Assembly: GCF_041379945.2 (NCBI RefSeq)
Contig: NZ_JBFTXJ020000006.1
Coordinates: 1 to 64,000, forward strand
From: Aneurinibacillus sp. REN35
Lineage (GTDB): Bacteria > Bacillota > Bacilli > Aneurinibacillales > Aneurinibacillaceae
Direction of reading: 5' to 3'
DNA length: 64,000 bases
Part shown: piece after piece, positions 1-10,337 of the stretch
Layout of the letters: each line of letters begins with the position of its first letter
How positions within the stretch are numbered: position 1 is the first letter of the stretch
Translations under genes and position numbers: made by a program
Notes under the pieces: model-generated
The model's input: only the letters and a program-made list of their open reading frames with translations
What the model was told of the DNA's origin: nothing
Database searches by the model: none

Positions 1-814
1 GCATCATAGGCATCTGCATATTAGGCATGGGTTGCTGCGCCTGCATCTCAGGCATTGTAGGCATCATGGGCATCTGCATATTAGGCATGGGCTGCTGTAT
101 TGGCATATGCATCATGTATGACGTTTCCATTGATGAGGAACAGAAGCTGCTCTCATGACAGGAATCTTTAGCCGGTGGGCAGTATGGCATTGGTGAATAC
201 GGCGCAACAGGCATAGTAGGCATCATAGGCGGCATAATCGGCATCTGCGGCATAGGAGACGGTGTGATTTGTATTGGTGCTGTTGGTTTTTCTTTCGGCA
301 TTCCTTTTGGTGGCATGATCGGTTTTACCTCTGTTTTCGGCGGTGCTGGTTTTGTTTCCGGCATTGGTGTTGGCTTTGGCGTAGGCTTCGCTTGTGGCTG
401 GATCGGTGCTGGGCTTGGCATTGGTGCTGGCGCAGGTTTTTCTTTGGCGGGTACTTCTTTTGCTGGCATCGGCGGCATCTGGATATTAATGTCCATATCC
501 ATCTCCATCATCATATTTAATTCAGGAGATTCGGGTGCAGCTTTTGGTACGAGAGGAGCGGTAGGCGGTTTAGGCTGCATGGGCATTTCTTTCGGCATTT
601 CCTTCACAGGCATTTCCTTGTTCGGTATCCCCGTAGCACTTTCTTCATTCTTCAACGGTATGCCGGTTGTTGGCACTTTTACTTTCATACCTGGTGAGAT
701 TTTATCCGGATTTTTGATATGTGCATTCGCTTTTTTTAGTGTCTCGAAATCAACATTATATTTTTGGGCGATCTTCCATAGTGTGTCTCCCTTTTTGACG
801 ATATGGATTTTCAT
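1..814 (-). CDS. safA: SafA-like LysM spore-coat morphogenetic protein (C-terminus cut by window edge)
   Basis: The first 271 codons are present and the stop lies beyond the left edge. Residues 1-50 form a LysM peptidoglycan-binding domain beginning MKIHIVKKGDTLWKIAQKYN and ending near KISPGMKVKVP. The rest is low complexity: Pro/Lys-rich, then Met/Pro/Gln-rich with repeats of the type MPNMQMPMM, and one Cys-containing stretch (CHESSCSSS). SafA of B. subtilis is a LysM protein at the cortex-coat interface with a similar low-complexity tail, and its gene also lies near bofC and ruvA. The LysM call is firm. The safA assignment rests on domain layout and neighbourhood. The start is the only ATG directly before the LysM domain. 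It diverges from bofC, so the two genes share the 815-963 interval. Confidence 0.75.
   Translation of the reverse strand, partial: MKIHIVKKGDTLWKIAQKYNVDFETLKKANAHIKNPDKISPGMKVKVPTTGIPLKNEESATGIPNKEMPVKEMPKEMPMQPKPPTAPLVPKAAPESPELNMMMEMDMDINIQMPPMPAKEVPAKEKPAPAPMPSPAPIQPQAKPTPKPTPMPETKPAPPKTEVKPIMPPKGMPKEKPTAPIQITPSPMPQMPIMPPMMPTMPVAPYSPMPYCPPAKDSCHESSFCSSSMETSYMMHMPIQQPMPNMQMPMMPTMPEMQAQQPMPNMQMPMM
2..92. repeat. 60-bp tandem repeat inside the safA-like gene
   Basis: Positions 2-32 and 62-92 are nearly identical over 31 bases, with a 60-bp period. Each copy encodes the Met/Pro/Asn/Gln-rich unit on the minus strand. The repeat is in frame and extends to the window edge, so the total copy number is not visible. 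Confidence 0.8.
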
Positions 815-896
815 GTGTTGGACCATCCCTTCTAAGAAAAATTACTGTACATCATATGCATGGGTGGGCAATTTGCTACGGGTAGGTGGATATCAC

Positions 897-926
897 GTAT
901 AAAAATTCTTTGCACAGGGAATGATA
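897..926 (+). promoter_or_regulatory. Possible forespore (sigma-G type) promoter of bofC
   Basis: GTATAA at 897-902 and AATGATA at 920-926 are 17 bp apart. They resemble the sigma-G pattern (TGMATA, then CATNMTA). bofC is forespore-expressed in B. subtilis, which makes the match meaningful. It is nevertheless a weak match found by eye. Confidence 0.3.
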
Positions 927-963
927 GGAAGTAAATGTTTATTTTGGCAAAGAAGGGATGCGT

Positions 964-1536
964 ATGATTCGAAAGCCGCTTCCAAAGCATTGGAGGACCC
1001 TGGGGGCTTTAGCGATTCTATTCTTTACTGTAGCGGTGTCTAGCATCTGGTATTTATATACTGCAATTGAGACACTAAAAGGGAATGAAGCGGCGGCCCA
1101 GGCGGTTGATGTCGTATTAAAACGCGTGTATTTATGCGGAGAGTCAGAAGAGGAAATCAAGAAGGAGACAGTCGCTTCATCAGATGAGCTGCTTATGCGT
1201 TATCAGGATTGGACTTTTGTCTCGCGTCAACGCAATGTGTATACGTTTGAGAAAAAACTTAATGATCTCTCTCCTTACTGCAAGGAACATGCATACTTTG
1301 GCTTAAGTGAAAACGGAGAATTAACATTGTTTGATGGTGTGCCGGAGAATGGCAAGGTGATTCAGACGTTTTTTCAATTAAATACAGAGAAGCTGGAATC
1401 AAGCTTGCCTGTGGATGAGATGAAGATTTTGCGTAAAGGTATTCGGATTACGGATGCCGCAGAGTACAATTCGATTATCTCCACCTATAGTGAATTCTCA
1501 GGTGATGAAAAGGAAACAGCGGTACAATTGAAATAA
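964..1536 (+). CDS. bofC: BofC, forespore intercompartmental signalling protein
   Basis: A 190-residue protein with one N-terminal membrane/signal segment (about residues 13-33) followed by a soluble domain. The domain shows BofC landmarks: VLKRVYLCGE, YQDWTFV, LSPYCKEHAYFGLSENGELTLFDG, IQTFFQLNTEKLES and LRKGIRI. In B. subtilis BofC acts in the intermembrane space to restrain SpoIVB, the protease that signals activation of pro-sigma-K. An ATG at 958 directly abuts the ribosome site AGAAGGG (951-957). The ATG at 964, six bases further, is the better start. The gene lies between the safA-like gene and ruvA, as in related Bacillales, and ends in a strong terminator. Confidence 0.85.
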   Translation: MIRKPLPKHWRTLGALAILFFTVAVSSIWYLYTAIETLKGNEAAAQAVDVVLKRVYLCGESEEEIKKETVASSDELLMRYQDWTFVSRQRNVYTFEKKLNDLSPYCKEHAYFGLSENGELTLFDGVPENGKVIQTFFQLNTEKLESSLPVDEMKILRKGIRITDAAEYNSIISTYSEFSGDEKETAVQLK

Positions 1537-1545
1537 GTGTGATGA

Positions 1546-1578
1546 AAAACGGAGCGAAGCAAAGCGCTCCGTTTTGTT
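1546..1578 (+). terminator. Rho-independent terminator after bofC
   Basis: An 11-bp stem, AAAACGGAGCG (1546-1556) with CGCTCCGTTTT (1565-1575), is closed by an 8-base loop and followed by T-rich sequence. Confidence 0.8.
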
Positions 1579-1673
1579 CATATGCGAGAAAAGATTGAAA
1601 TGTATGTTCGCGTTTTTCAATATGGTGTACAATAAAGAGATAAAGGCTGTTGTAGGATCAGGAGGAACTGGGA

Positions 1674-2318
1674 ATGATTGATTTTATTGAAGGGCATATC
1701 GTCTATGTGGAAGCTGATTGCATCGTTGTGGCATCGCATGGTGTAGGCTATCGGATATTTACGGGTAATCCGTTTCAATACAGGGAAGGCGAGAAGAGTG
1801 AAGTTCGCATCTATACCCATCATTATGTAAGGGAGGATGCGGCTCATCTATACGGATTTTCCACACGCAATGAGCGTGATTTATTCCGCAAGATGCTTGA
1901 TGTATCCGGGATTGGACCAAAGGGAGCGCTGGCGATGATTTCAGCAGGTACGCCTGAGCAGATTATTGCGGCGGTAACGCAGGAGAATATCGAATTTCTC
2001 ACACGTTTTCCAGGTGTCGGGAAGAAGACGGCGCAGCGGATCATTCTTGATCTCAAAGATAAGCTCAAGGCGCTGCCGATTCGCGAGAGAGAAGCGATAC
2101 AGGTGTCAGGGGAGCCTGCGCCTGCCGAAGAAGACGAATTAACATTGTTTCATGCTTTTGAAGAGCCGAAGCAGGAAGCGACATTGGCTCTCACAGCGCT
2201 TGGTTACAGTCAGGGGGAGATTCAAAAGATAATGAAGAAGTTGGAGAAGGAAGGAGCGGACCTTGCTTCTACGGATAAGATCGTTAAGCGTGCACTGCAA
2301 CTATTTTTAACAACGTAA
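1674..2318 (+). CDS. ruvA: Holliday junction branch-migration protein RuvA
   Basis: A 214-residue protein of typical RuvA length. It has an N-terminal OB fold starting MIDFIEGHI, and tandem helix-hairpin-helix motifs (SGIGPKGALAMIS and FPGVGKKTAQRIILDLKDK) that grip Holliday-junction DNA. The acidic linker (about residues 140-160) precedes the C-terminal RuvB-binding domain. RuvA tetramers load RuvB hexamers on junctions for branch migration. AGGAGG sits just upstream of the ATG. ruvB follows 9 bases after the stop, so the two are co-transcribed. Confidence 0.97.
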   Translation: MIDFIEGHIVYVEADCIVVASHGVGYRIFTGNPFQYREGEKSEVRIYTHHYVREDAAHLYGFSTRNERDLFRKMLDVSGIGPKGALAMISAGTPEQIIAAVTQENIEFLTRFPGVGKKTAQRIILDLKDKLKALPIREREAIQVSGEPAPAEEDELTLFHAFEEPKQEATLALTALGYSQGEIQKIMKKLEKEGADLASTDKIVKRALQLFLTT

Positions 2319-2327
2319 GGGGGGAGT

Positions 2328-3335
2328 ATGATGGAGGAGCGAATGATTTCCGGCCATGCGCATGACATGGAGGAGTATAATATGGAATTCAGCCTCAGAC
2401 CCCGTTATTTGGCAGAATACATTGGTCAGGATCAAATTAAAGAAAATCTAAAAATATTTATCGAAGCGGCCAAGCTTCGCGGTGAAGCTCTCGACCATGT
2501 GCTGTTGTACGGACCGCCCGGTCTTGGTAAAACCACCCTTTCCATGATTATTGCCAATGAATTGGAGGTTAATCTGCGCACAACATCCGGCCCTGCCATT
2601 GAGCGACCGGGAGATCTTGCGGCGATCCTAACCGCACTCGCGCCGGGAGATGTATTGTTTATTGACGAGATTCATCGCCTTCCGCGTAGTGTGGAAGAGG
2701 TGCTGTATCCGGCGATGGAGGACTTCGCGCTTGATATTGTAATCGGCAAAGGACCAGGTGCTAAATCAGTTCGGCTTGATCTGCCCCCGTTTACACTGGT
2801 GGGTGCGACAACGCGAGCCGGGATGCTGTCCGCCCCGCTGCGTGACCGTTTTGGTGTGGTGAGCAGGCTTGAATATTATACGACAGATCAGCTAACGTAT
2901 ATCGTGATGCGGGCGGCCGAACTGTTCGACGTTGAGATCCGGGGCGAAGGGGCCGAGGAGATTGCACGCCGTTCTCGCGGTACCCCACGGATTGCAAATC
3001 GCCTGTTGAAGCGTGTGCGGGACTTTGCCCAGGTTCGGGGAGACGGTGTGATTACAGGAGAGCTAGCCTGTGAAGCCCTAGAGCGGATTCAAGTTGACCG
3101 CATGGGATTAGACGAGATTGATCATAAGCTGCTGCTCTCTATTATGGACACATTTGCAGGTGGACCGGTTGGACTCGATACACTGTCAGCTACTGTTAGT
3201 GAAGAAGCCACGACGATTGAGGATGTATGTGAGCCGTATTTAATGCAGATTGGATTTCTGCAGCGTACGCCGCGCGGCCGTGTCGTCACACCCCATGCAT
3301 ATCATTATTTCGGTAGGGAGGTGCCTGGCACATGA
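2328..3335 (+). CDS. ruvB: Holliday junction branch-migration ATPase RuvB
   Basis: A 335-residue AAA+ ATPase. Walker A is GPPGLGKTT (about residues 62-70), Walker B is LFIDEIHRL, sensor 1 is GATTRAG, and the arginine-finger region is APLRDRFG. The C-terminal winged helix ends with [18 protein letters not shown]. RuvB is the motor that drives branch migration with RuvA. ATGs at 2328 and 2331 are both compatible with the G-rich ribosome site at 2317-2326, so the exact start is uncertain by one codon. The stop overlaps the next start (ATGA). Confidence 0.97.
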   Translation: MMEERMISGHAHDMEEYNMEFSLRPRYLAEYIGQDQIKENLKIFIEAAKLRGEALDHVLLYGPPGLGKTTLSMIIANELEVNLRTTSGPAIERPGDLAAILTALAPGDVLFIDEIHRLPRSVEEVLYPAMEDFALDIVIGKGPGAKSVRLDLPPFTLVGATTRAGMLSAPLRDRFGVVSRLEYYTTDQLTYIVMRAAELFDVEIRGEGAEEIARRSRGTPRIANRLLKRVRDFAQVRGDGVITGELACEALERIQVDRMGLDEIDHKLLLSIMDTFAGGPVGLDTLSATVSEEATTIEDVCEPYLMQIGFLQRTPRGRVVTPHAYHYFGREVPGT

Positions 3336-3550
3336 ATCCGGTAGCGAAGATGCTTATTATTGGCGGCGTCATCCTTGTGGTGATCGGTCTGATCTGGCAG
3401 GTAGGTGGACGCTTCTTGAATCTGGGACGCCTGCCGGGGGATATTGTCGTGGAGAAGGAGAATTTCCGCTTTTACTTTCCTTTAATGACAAGTATTATCG
3501 TAAGTGTTGTGCTTTCGCTTTTATTCTACTTGTTCCGTTTTTTTCGCTAA
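3332..3550 (+). CDS. Small DUF2905 membrane protein
   Basis: A 72-residue protein with two hydrophobic segments (about residues 7-23 and 50-70) separated by the loop [19 protein letters not shown], which is characteristic of the DUF2905 family. Its function is not known. The start overlaps the ruvB stop (ATGA), indicating translational coupling and membership of the ruvAB operon. A hairpin with a T-run follows. Confidence 0.85.
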   Translation: MNPVAKMLIIGGVILVVIGLIWQVGGRFLNLGRLPGDIVVEKENFRFYFPLMTSIIVSVVLSLLFYLFRFFR

Positions 3551-3560
3551 CAGTGTAGAG

Positions 3561-3595
3561 CCTGGGGGGTGGAACGATACCTCCTGGGTTTTTTT
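3561..3595 (+). terminator. Terminator of the ruvA-ruvB-DUF2905 operon
   Basis: CCTGGGGGGT (3561-3570) pairs with ACCTCCTGGG (3579-3588) through 10 bp including three G-T pairs. Seven T residues follow. Confidence 0.7.
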
Positions 3596-3644
3596 GTAGC
3601 AATTGAAAAGGTAGATAGTGTACATATGAAGAAGGAGAATGACC

Positions 3645-4472
3645 ATGGAAAAAAAACAAAGCCTGTTCGGTCAACAAACTTGGCGGATCATCGATCAGAC
3701 AAAAACACACCCATCCTTTCACGCCTTATATTCTTTTGCGATGGACGATACCTTATGTACATCGGTCCATATGAAGAAAAGCCCGGCTGTGCTGCGCGCC
3801 TGGGTGCACCATCATAACGTCGTTCTGGGCAATGTTGATTACAGGCTGACACGGATCGAGGACGGACTTGCCTATTTGCAAGAGCGTGGATACGTACCTA
3901 TTGTGCGGAATTCTGGTGGCGCGGCAGTTGTGCTTGATGAAGGTGTATTGAATCTCTCGCTTATTCTGCCTACAGAGGATGCGTTTACAGATATTCATGC
4001 GGGATATCGGGCGATGGTGGAATTTATTGAGCGTATGCTTGCTCCATACGGTGTAAAGGTAGAAACCGGTGAAGTAGTGGGGTCATACTGTCCGGGTGAT
4101 TTTGATGTCGCCATTGGCGGTCGTAAATTCGGCGGGTTGGCCCAGCGCAGACGTCGTGGGGCCGTGGCGGTACAGGCTTTTCTTCTGGTGGAGGGGAGCG
4201 GGAGTGGCCGTGCTGCGCTCGTGCGGGACTTTTATGATAGAGCCGCCCGGCCAGGGGATCAGTATCCTGACGTGAACTCTGTAACAGTCGCTTCGTTATC
4301 GGAACTGCTTGGTCTCTCTCTTTCCGTACAGGATTTGTTTCTCCGTGCTGTGGATGTGATCAGAGCAGATGCTGAGCAGATTGAGTTCTCACAGCTTCTT
4401 CCTGAAGAAACAGAAGAGTTTGCTGCGAATACGGCAGGTATGGAGACGCGCAATCCGCACTTGCACATGTAA
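3645..4472 (+). CDS. lipL: Octanoyl-[GcvH]:protein N-octanoyltransferase LipL
   Basis: A 275-residue protein of the lipoyltransferase/biotin-ligase fold. Family landmarks are FAMDDTLC, VRNSGGAAVVLDEGVLN, the catalytic-cysteine motif GSYCPGDFD (about residue 149), and GRKFGGLAQRRRRGAVAVQ. In B. subtilis LipL moves octanoyl from GcvH to the E2 subunits of 2-oxoacid dehydrogenases. The motifs fit LipL better than LipM. The ATG at 3645 is 7 bases from AAGGAG (3632-3637); the in-frame ATG at 3639 is too close to it. The gene stands alone between two terminated units. Confidence 0.85.
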   Translation: MEKKQSLFGQQTWRIIDQTKTHPSFHALYSFAMDDTLCTSVHMKKSPAVLRAWVHHHNVVLGNVDYRLTRIEDGLAYLQERGYVPIVRNSGGAAVVLDEGVLNLSLILPTEDAFTDIHAGYRAMVEFIERMLAPYGVKVETGEVVGSYCPGDFDVAIGGRKFGGLAQRRRRGAVAVQAFLLVEGSGSGRAALVRDFYDRAARPGDQYPDVNSVTVASLSELLGLSLSVQDLFLRAVDVIRADAEQIEFSQLLPEETEEFAANTAGMETRNPHLHM

Positions 4473-4602
4473 GCGTATTTAATCTGCGACCTTTTGCCCT
4501 TTTATTCGTCTAATTATCATAGAGTTGGAAAATATAGATAAGATTTCTGGTAGAATGTACATACACATACAGAAATTATAGACGGAGAAAGGTTGATAGA
4601 GA

Positions 4603-6027
4603 ATGAAATTGGGGAAAGTACTGCCTATTATGCTAGGCCTCGGCTTACTGCTGCCCTTCGGCAATCAGGCAGGGGCGGAGGAAGAAATGCCTGTTCGTGT
4701 AGAATTGACAGCGCCATTTGCCTCGGGCTCTCAAGAAGCGCTGCAGACGGTGGCCTTTACGGTGAATGGGAGCTATATGATAGAAGGACAACCGTCGCTT
4801 GTGCTGCTTGCCGGACAAAAATATTTCATACAAGTAGAGAATGGGACGCTCAGTCTCTATCAACAACCGGGACAAATAGGCGTTCTGCCGCTCGTTCAAG
4901 GATTGAGTACACTTACTGTGACACCCACGCTGCCTACGGGTAGTTCTACAATAAAAATAGAAGGAAGAGAAGTCTCTTCATACCGCGGTTCGATAGAGTT
5001 CCAGATTGGATATAAAGGAGTGCAGCCCCGGATTGTCCCTATTAACGTAGTTGGAATGGAAAGCTATCTTAAGGGTGTTGTGCCAAGCGAGATGCCTGCT
5101 TCATGGGACAGAGAAGCACTGAAGGCACAAGCGGTTGCGGCGCGCACTTATGCTGTTCGTCATATGAAGACAAAACCGGGTAATGGGTATATTAATGATA
5201 CCGTGCAATACCAAGCATACAAAGGAATTAAAAATGAAAAGGACAATTCCAATCAGGCTGTCGAGGAGACGCGGGGCGAAGTGCTCTCATACAATGGCGG
5301 TCTCATTGAGGCGCTCTACAGTTCAAGCAATGGCGGCTATACCGAAGCACCGGAGAACGTATGGCAAAGCTCAAAGGGAACACCGTATCTTCAAGCAAAG
5401 CCCGATCCATATGACGCTCGCAGCGGCACACCGGATCGAAGCTGGCAGCAGACACTGACCATTGCGCAGATACAGGATAAACTGAAAAACCGTACGCCTG
5501 CTGTCGGTGCGATTAAAAAGGTAGAATTGAAGCAAACATACGCTTCGGGGCGTGTGGCGAATTTGGTGATTGAAGGCGATAAAGGCGTACAGAATTTGTC
5601 CAAGGAAAGCGCTCGTACGGTATTAGGCTTAAAAAGCGCTCTTTATACCGTAAAAGTGAATGACGGTGCGATTGTGCCGACACCGAGTGGTGATGTGGTG
5701 TCTGTATATAACGGTTCATCCACAACGCAAAAGGATACGGGCAGTCTGTATGTCTCCAATGGCTCGACTTCATCTTCGACTGCATCAAATTTTGTCATCC
5801 AAGGAGCGACACAGAAGAAGGTGGCTAATCCGTCTGCAGGAGCAGGAACAGTGAATCAGGCCGCACCTACCTCTGTCGTATTTAGCGGAAAAGGGTGGGG
5901 TCATGGCGTTGGTATGAGTCAGTGGGGCGCACAGCAGATGGCCAAAGAAGGAAAGTCCTACCGGGATATTCTGGCTTTCTACTATGATCCAGCACAAATA
6001 AGTCAGGGATATGGATCTGGCAATTAA
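4603..6027 (+). CDS. Secreted SpoIID/LytB-domain protein
   Basis: A 474-residue protein with a signal peptide (residues 1-25, cleavage near NQAGA/EE). The SpoIID/LytB core runs from about residue 125 to the end. Key motifs are YLKGVVPSEMPASWDREALK (catalytic-type Glu about 163), AQAVAARTYAV, SSNGGYTE and GKGWGHGVGMSQWGAQQ (431 onwards). SpoIID is a lytic transglycosylase acting on denuded glycan during engulfment. This protein is longer and has a Ser/Thr-rich insert (about residues 360-425), and it is not in a spoIID context, so it may be a paralogue such as a spore lytic enzyme. Its position between ruvB and queA is unlike B. subtilis. Confidence 0.85.
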   Translation: MKLGKVLPIMLGLGLLLPFGNQAGAEEEMPVRVELTAPFASGSQEALQTVAFTVNGSYMIEGQPSLVLLAGQKYFIQVENGTLSLYQQPGQIGVLPLVQGLSTLTVTPTLPTGSSTIKIEGREVSSYRGSIEFQIGYKGVQPRIVPINVVGMESYLKGVVPSEMPASWDREALKAQAVAARTYAVRHMKTKPGNGYINDTVQYQAYKGIKNEKDNSNQAVEETRGEVLSYNGGLIEALYSSSNGGYTEAPENVWQSSKGTPYLQAKPDPYDARSGTPDRSWQQTLTIAQIQDKLKNRTPAVGAIKKVELKQTYASGRVANLVIEGDKGVQNLSKESARTVLGLKSALYTVKVNDGAIVPTPSGDVVSVYNGSSTTQKDTGSLYVSNGSTSSSTASNFVIQGATQKKVANPSAGAGTVNQAAPTSVVFSGKGWGHGVGMSQWGAQQMAKEGKSYRDILAFYYDPAQISQGYGSGN

Positions 6028-6125
6028 CCGATGAAACTTATGTCTATTTCTTGCATGAGAGGGGAAAAATCGGTATGATAAAGAGCGTTATACTGATGAC
6101 TGAATGTAAAGTTGAGGGATAGACA

Positions 6126-7154
6126 TTGAACGTCAATGATTTTGATTTCTATTTACCGGAGTCGCTTATTGCACAGAATCCGCTTGCGGATCGGACGGGC
6201 TCTCGCCTGCTTGTTTTGCATAAACACACCGGGGCTGTAGAACATCGTACATTTACCGACCTAAAACAATACGTAAAAGCCGGCGATACGCTCGTGCTCA
6301 ATGACACGAGGGTTATTCCTGCCCGGCTTTTTGGCGTGAAGGAAGGCACAGGTGCACATATCGAAGTGCTGTTGCTAAAACCTGTTGGTGAAGACCGTTG
6401 GGAGACGCTTGTACGCCCGGGTAAGCGGATTAAGCCGGGAACACGGATCATCTTCGGTGATGGAATCCTTGTTGGGGAGTGTGAAGACAGCACCGAGGTA
6501 GGTGGTCGTATTGTACGGTTTGAATATGAAGGTATCTTCCATGAACTGTTGGATCGTTTGGGTGAAATGCCGCTTCCGCCATATATTAAAGCGCAGCTTG
6601 AAGATAGTGAGCGCTACCAGACCGTATATGCGAAGCATCGCGGATCGGCCGCCGCTCCGACGGCAGGTCTGCATTTCACAGAAGAGTACCTTGAGGAATT
6701 GAAGACGATGGGCGTGCGTCTGGCCTTTCTCACGCTTCATGTTGGACTTGGTACATTTCGTCCGGTGATGGCTGAGACGCTAGAAGAACATCAGATGCAC
6801 AGCGAATTTTATTCTCTTACAGAAGAAAATGCCCGTATAATTAATGAAACCAAAGCGAACGGCGGCCGTATTATAGCCGTAGGAACCACTTCCTGCCGTA
6901 CGCTGGAGACGATCGGCCAAAAGCACAAAGGTACACTGGTTGCAGAGGAAGGCTGGACGGATATTTTTATCTATCCGGGCTATGAATTTAGTGTAATCGA
7001 TGGTCTGGTGACGAATTTTCATCTGCCAAAGTCAACGCTTGTCATGCTGGTAAGCGCATTGGCTGGTAAGGATCACATTTTGCGTGCCTATGAAGAAGCC
7101 GTCCGAGAGGAATACCGGTTTTTCAGCTTTGGCGACGCCATGCTTATTTTGTAA
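6126..7154 (+). CDS. queA: S-adenosylmethionine:tRNA ribosyltransferase-isomerase QueA
   Basis: A 342-residue protein of the usual length. Motifs are [61 protein letters not shown] and FYPGYEF-type IYPGYEF followed by [19 protein letters not shown]. QueA adds the cyclopentenyl-epoxide ribosyl unit from SAM to preQ1-tRNA in queuosine synthesis. The start codon is TTG at 6126; no ATG lies near the conserved N-terminus. tgt follows 21 bases downstream. Confidence 0.96.
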   Translation: MNVNDFDFYLPESLIAQNPLADRTGSRLLVLHKHTGAVEHRTFTDLKQYVKAGDTLVLNDTRVIPARLFGVKEGTGAHIEVLLLKPVGEDRWETLVRPGKRIKPGTRIIFGDGILVGECEDSTEVGGRIVRFEYEGIFHELLDRLGEMPLPPYIKAQLEDSERYQTVYAKHRGSAAAPTAGLHFTEEYLEELKTMGVRLAFLTLHVGLGTFRPVMAETLEEHQMHSEFYSLTEENARIINETKANGGRIIAVGTTSCRTLETIGQKHKGTLVAEEGWTDIFIYPGYEFSVIDGLVTNFHLPKSTLVMLVSALAGKDHILRAYEEAVREEYRFFSFGDAMLIL

Positions 7155-8306
<1,152 letters not shown>

Positions 8307-8311
8307 GTAAG

Positions 8312-8339
8312 GGGAATCCTGCTGGTTCTCCCGTTTTTT
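8312..8339 (+). terminator. Weak terminator between tgt and yajC
   Basis: GGGGAA, a bulged T, then CC pairs around a 4-base loop with GG and TTCTCC, followed by a T6 run. The stem is short and includes a G-T pair, so partial read-through into yajC is likely. Confidence 0.5.
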
Positions 8340-8416
8340 CTTAAAGAAGCTCTTAGAGGTTTTAAGAAAAGATATGAACTGGCAAGAATATATGTATATA
8401 AAAAAGGAGGAATATC

Positions 8417-8722
8417 ATGAGCGCAGGTATGCAGCAAGTTTTGTTATGGGTAGTTATGTTTGCTATCTTTTATTTCTTATTGATTCGTCCGAATCAAAAG
8501 CGTCAAAAACAGCGTAATGCTATGATGGCGGCTTTGAAAAAAGGCGATCGTATTGTAACGATCGGTGGTCTGCACGGCACCATTGATCTGATTAATGAAG
8601 AGAACAATACAATTGTAGTGAATGCTGGCGGACAGAAGCTAACATTTGAAAAAATGTCGGTTCAATCCGTTGTGGGCGAAACCGTGCAAAAACAGCCGGC
8701 TGTCACAAATAAAGAAGAGTAG
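8417..8722 (+). CDS. yajC: Sec translocase accessory subunit YajC
   Basis: A 101-residue protein with one N-terminal membrane helix (about residues 5-22) followed by the conserved LIRPNQKRQKQRNAMMAALKKGDRIVTIGGLHGTI. This pattern defines YajC. YajC associates with SecDF-YidC at the SecYEG channel. AAGGAGG is 8 bases before the ATG. queA-tgt-yajC-(secD-secF nearby) is a common bacterial order; here corA, spoVB and comN separate yajC from secD. Confidence 0.93.
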   Translation: MSAGMQQVLLWVVMFAIFYFLLIRPNQKRQKQRNAMMAALKKGDRIVTIGGLHGTIDLINEENNTIVVNAGGQKLTFEKMSVQSVVGETVQKQPAVTNKEE

Positions 8723-8729
8723 AGAACAA

Positions 8730-8769
8730 AAAGAAAGCGGGAAGCAATGTGCAGCCCGCTTTCTTTTTT
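8730..8769 (+). terminator. Terminator after yajC
   Basis: AAAGAAAGCGGG (8730-8741) pairs with CCCGCTTTCTTT (8755-8766), 12 bp, followed by more T residues. Confidence 0.9.
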
Positions 8770-8793
8770 TGCGATTCACAGGAGGAGTTGAAC

Positions 8794-9171
8794 TTATTTT
8801 TTTGATAAATTCACACCGATGATCCCACCGAATGCAGCCACAAGAAATGCGAATAGAAGAGAATAGAGGTGGCCCATTCCAAGCTTGGCGTCAAAGCCAA
8901 GGAAGCTCAGCAGGAGGACAAACAGGAAATACAAAATGCCGGTCATGCCGCCATAGTACCATCCCTTCTCGCCGCCCCGCTTTCCGGAGACAAATCCCCC
9001 AACGAACAGCGCCAATCCATTTATACTGTATACGGCAGAAGGAAGGGATGTCTCCCGTGTTTCTGTAAAAGCAAGCAGAAGCGACGTGATAATAGCACCA
9101 AGGAATACGATGACGAACGTATAGATAAATCCGGCCAGCATAGGAAGCTTGATTTCACCTAACTTCAACAT
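8794..9171 (-). CDS. TIGR04086-type small membrane protein (YrzE-like)
   Basis: A 125-residue protein with four predicted membrane segments: about residues 13-35, 44-60, 71-90 and 98-120. The motif SGKRGGEKGWYYGGMTGILYF between segments 2 and 3 is typical of the YrzE/TIGR04086 family, which in B. subtilis also lies beside the yajC homologue. Function unknown. AGGTG is suitably placed before the ATG. It is convergent with yajC. Confidence 0.75.
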   Translation of the reverse strand: MLKLGEIKLPMLAGFIYTFVIVFLGAIITSLLLAFTETRETSLPSAVYSINGLALFVGGFVSGKRGGEKGWYYGGMTGILYFLFVLLLSFLGFDAKLGMGHLYSLLFAFLVAAFGGIIGVNLSKK

Positions 9172-9354
9172 AGTTCACACCTCGCAAAAAGTTTTGTACA
9201 TCCTATGTAGCGGAGGGACAAATTATGCCTGCTAAGAAGAGGGGGGATGGCGTTTTCCGTTTGAAAGGCGGCCTATTTTCTCGTATGATGAGAGATGACA
9301 GATACGGCATGAGCCCAGCTGCTTGATCATTCGCCAGAAGGAGGGTGAGAAGGT

Positions 9355-10326
9355 ATGATTAAAACGTATTTCTATAACCATTCCAAGCAAACCATGCAGC
9401 ACGATGTCGATCTCGATGAAACGCATACATTTCTTCGGTCGCCGGAAGACCTGTTATGGATTGATCTGTATGACGTGGGAAACGATGAGCTGCAGTACGT
9501 CGCTGATCTCTTTAATTTTCACCCGTTGGCGATTGAAGACTGTCTGCATGTCAGCCCGCGTGCAAAGGTTGATGACTATGAAGACTATCACTTCTTCGTG
9601 ATTCATGCGCTGCGCTACAATGAAGAGAGCGACAATGAGATTACGACGCTTGAATTGAATGTATTTCTAGGTGTGAATTACATTGTTACCATTCATAAGC
9701 GTCCGCTGCCCTCCATTGGACGCATTGCGGCTGTCAGCTTACAGAGCAAGAAATATATGAATCGTGGGCCAGATTTTCTCTTGTATTCGATTGTGGACGG
9801 TATCACGGACGAGTATTTTCCGATTATGGATAGAATCAGTGTGCGGATTGACGAATTAGAAGACGAGATCTACGAGCACCAGATGAAAGAAATTACGGAG
9901 GAATTCCTTGCACTGAAGCGTACAATTATTCTTATTCGGCGCGTCATTCTTCCTCAAAAGCGTATTTTTGCCACGGTAAATGGCGTGATGCTATTTGAGA
10001 TTAACGAGGAGAATATACCGTTCTATATCGATCTGGTTGACCATTTGGAGCGTATTGCCGATTCGACTGAGACGTTCCGTGATCTCGTAAACGGAGCCCT
10101 CGATACATATTACTCCATCGTAAGTGCGAAGACGACCGAGACGATGCGCATTTTGACCATCATCTCGACCATCATGATGCCGCTTACGTTTATTACTGGG
10201 CTGATGGGGATGAATGTCCCGTTGCCTGGAGAAGATGCACCGTACAGTTTCTGGGCAATGGTAGCGATCTTGTTTTTTGTTGTTGGCATGATGCTGCTTT
10301 ATTTTAAGCGGAAACGCTGGCTATGA
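9355..10326 (+). CDS. corA: CorA-family magnesium/divalent cation transporter
   Basis: A 323-residue protein. The long N-terminal cytoplasmic alpha/beta domain includes WIDLYDVGNDELQYVADLFNFHPLAIEDC. A long coiled helix follows, then two C-terminal membrane helices. The pore signature GLMGMNVPLPG (GMN) lies at the end of the first helix, and a basic tail (FKRKRWL) closes the protein. CorA pentamers carry Mg2+ passively. AAGGAGGGTGAGAAGG precedes the ATG. Monocistronic, convergent with spoVB. Confidence 0.92.
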   Translation: MIKTYFYNHSKQTMQHDVDLDETHTFLRSPEDLLWIDLYDVGNDELQYVADLFNFHPLAIEDCLHVSPRAKVDDYEDYHFFVIHALRYNEESDNEITTLELNVFLGVNYIVTIHKRPLPSIGRIAAVSLQSKKYMNRGPDFLLYSIVDGITDEYFPIMDRISVRIDELEDEIYEHQMKEITEEFLALKRTIILIRRVILPQKRIFATVNGVMLFEINEENIPFYIDLVDHLERIADSTETFRDLVNGALDTYYSIVSAKTTETMRILTIISTIMMPLTFITGLMGMNVPLPGEDAPYSFWAMVAILFFVVGMMLLYFKRKRWL

Positions 10327-10337
10327 ATGTGTACGCG

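Noticed and set aside
264-902. Gly/Phe-rich open frame on the + strand
   Set aside because: It is the antisense of the safA-like gene; the minus-strand frame has a LysM domain and the composition of the + frame is an artefact of Met/Pro repeats.
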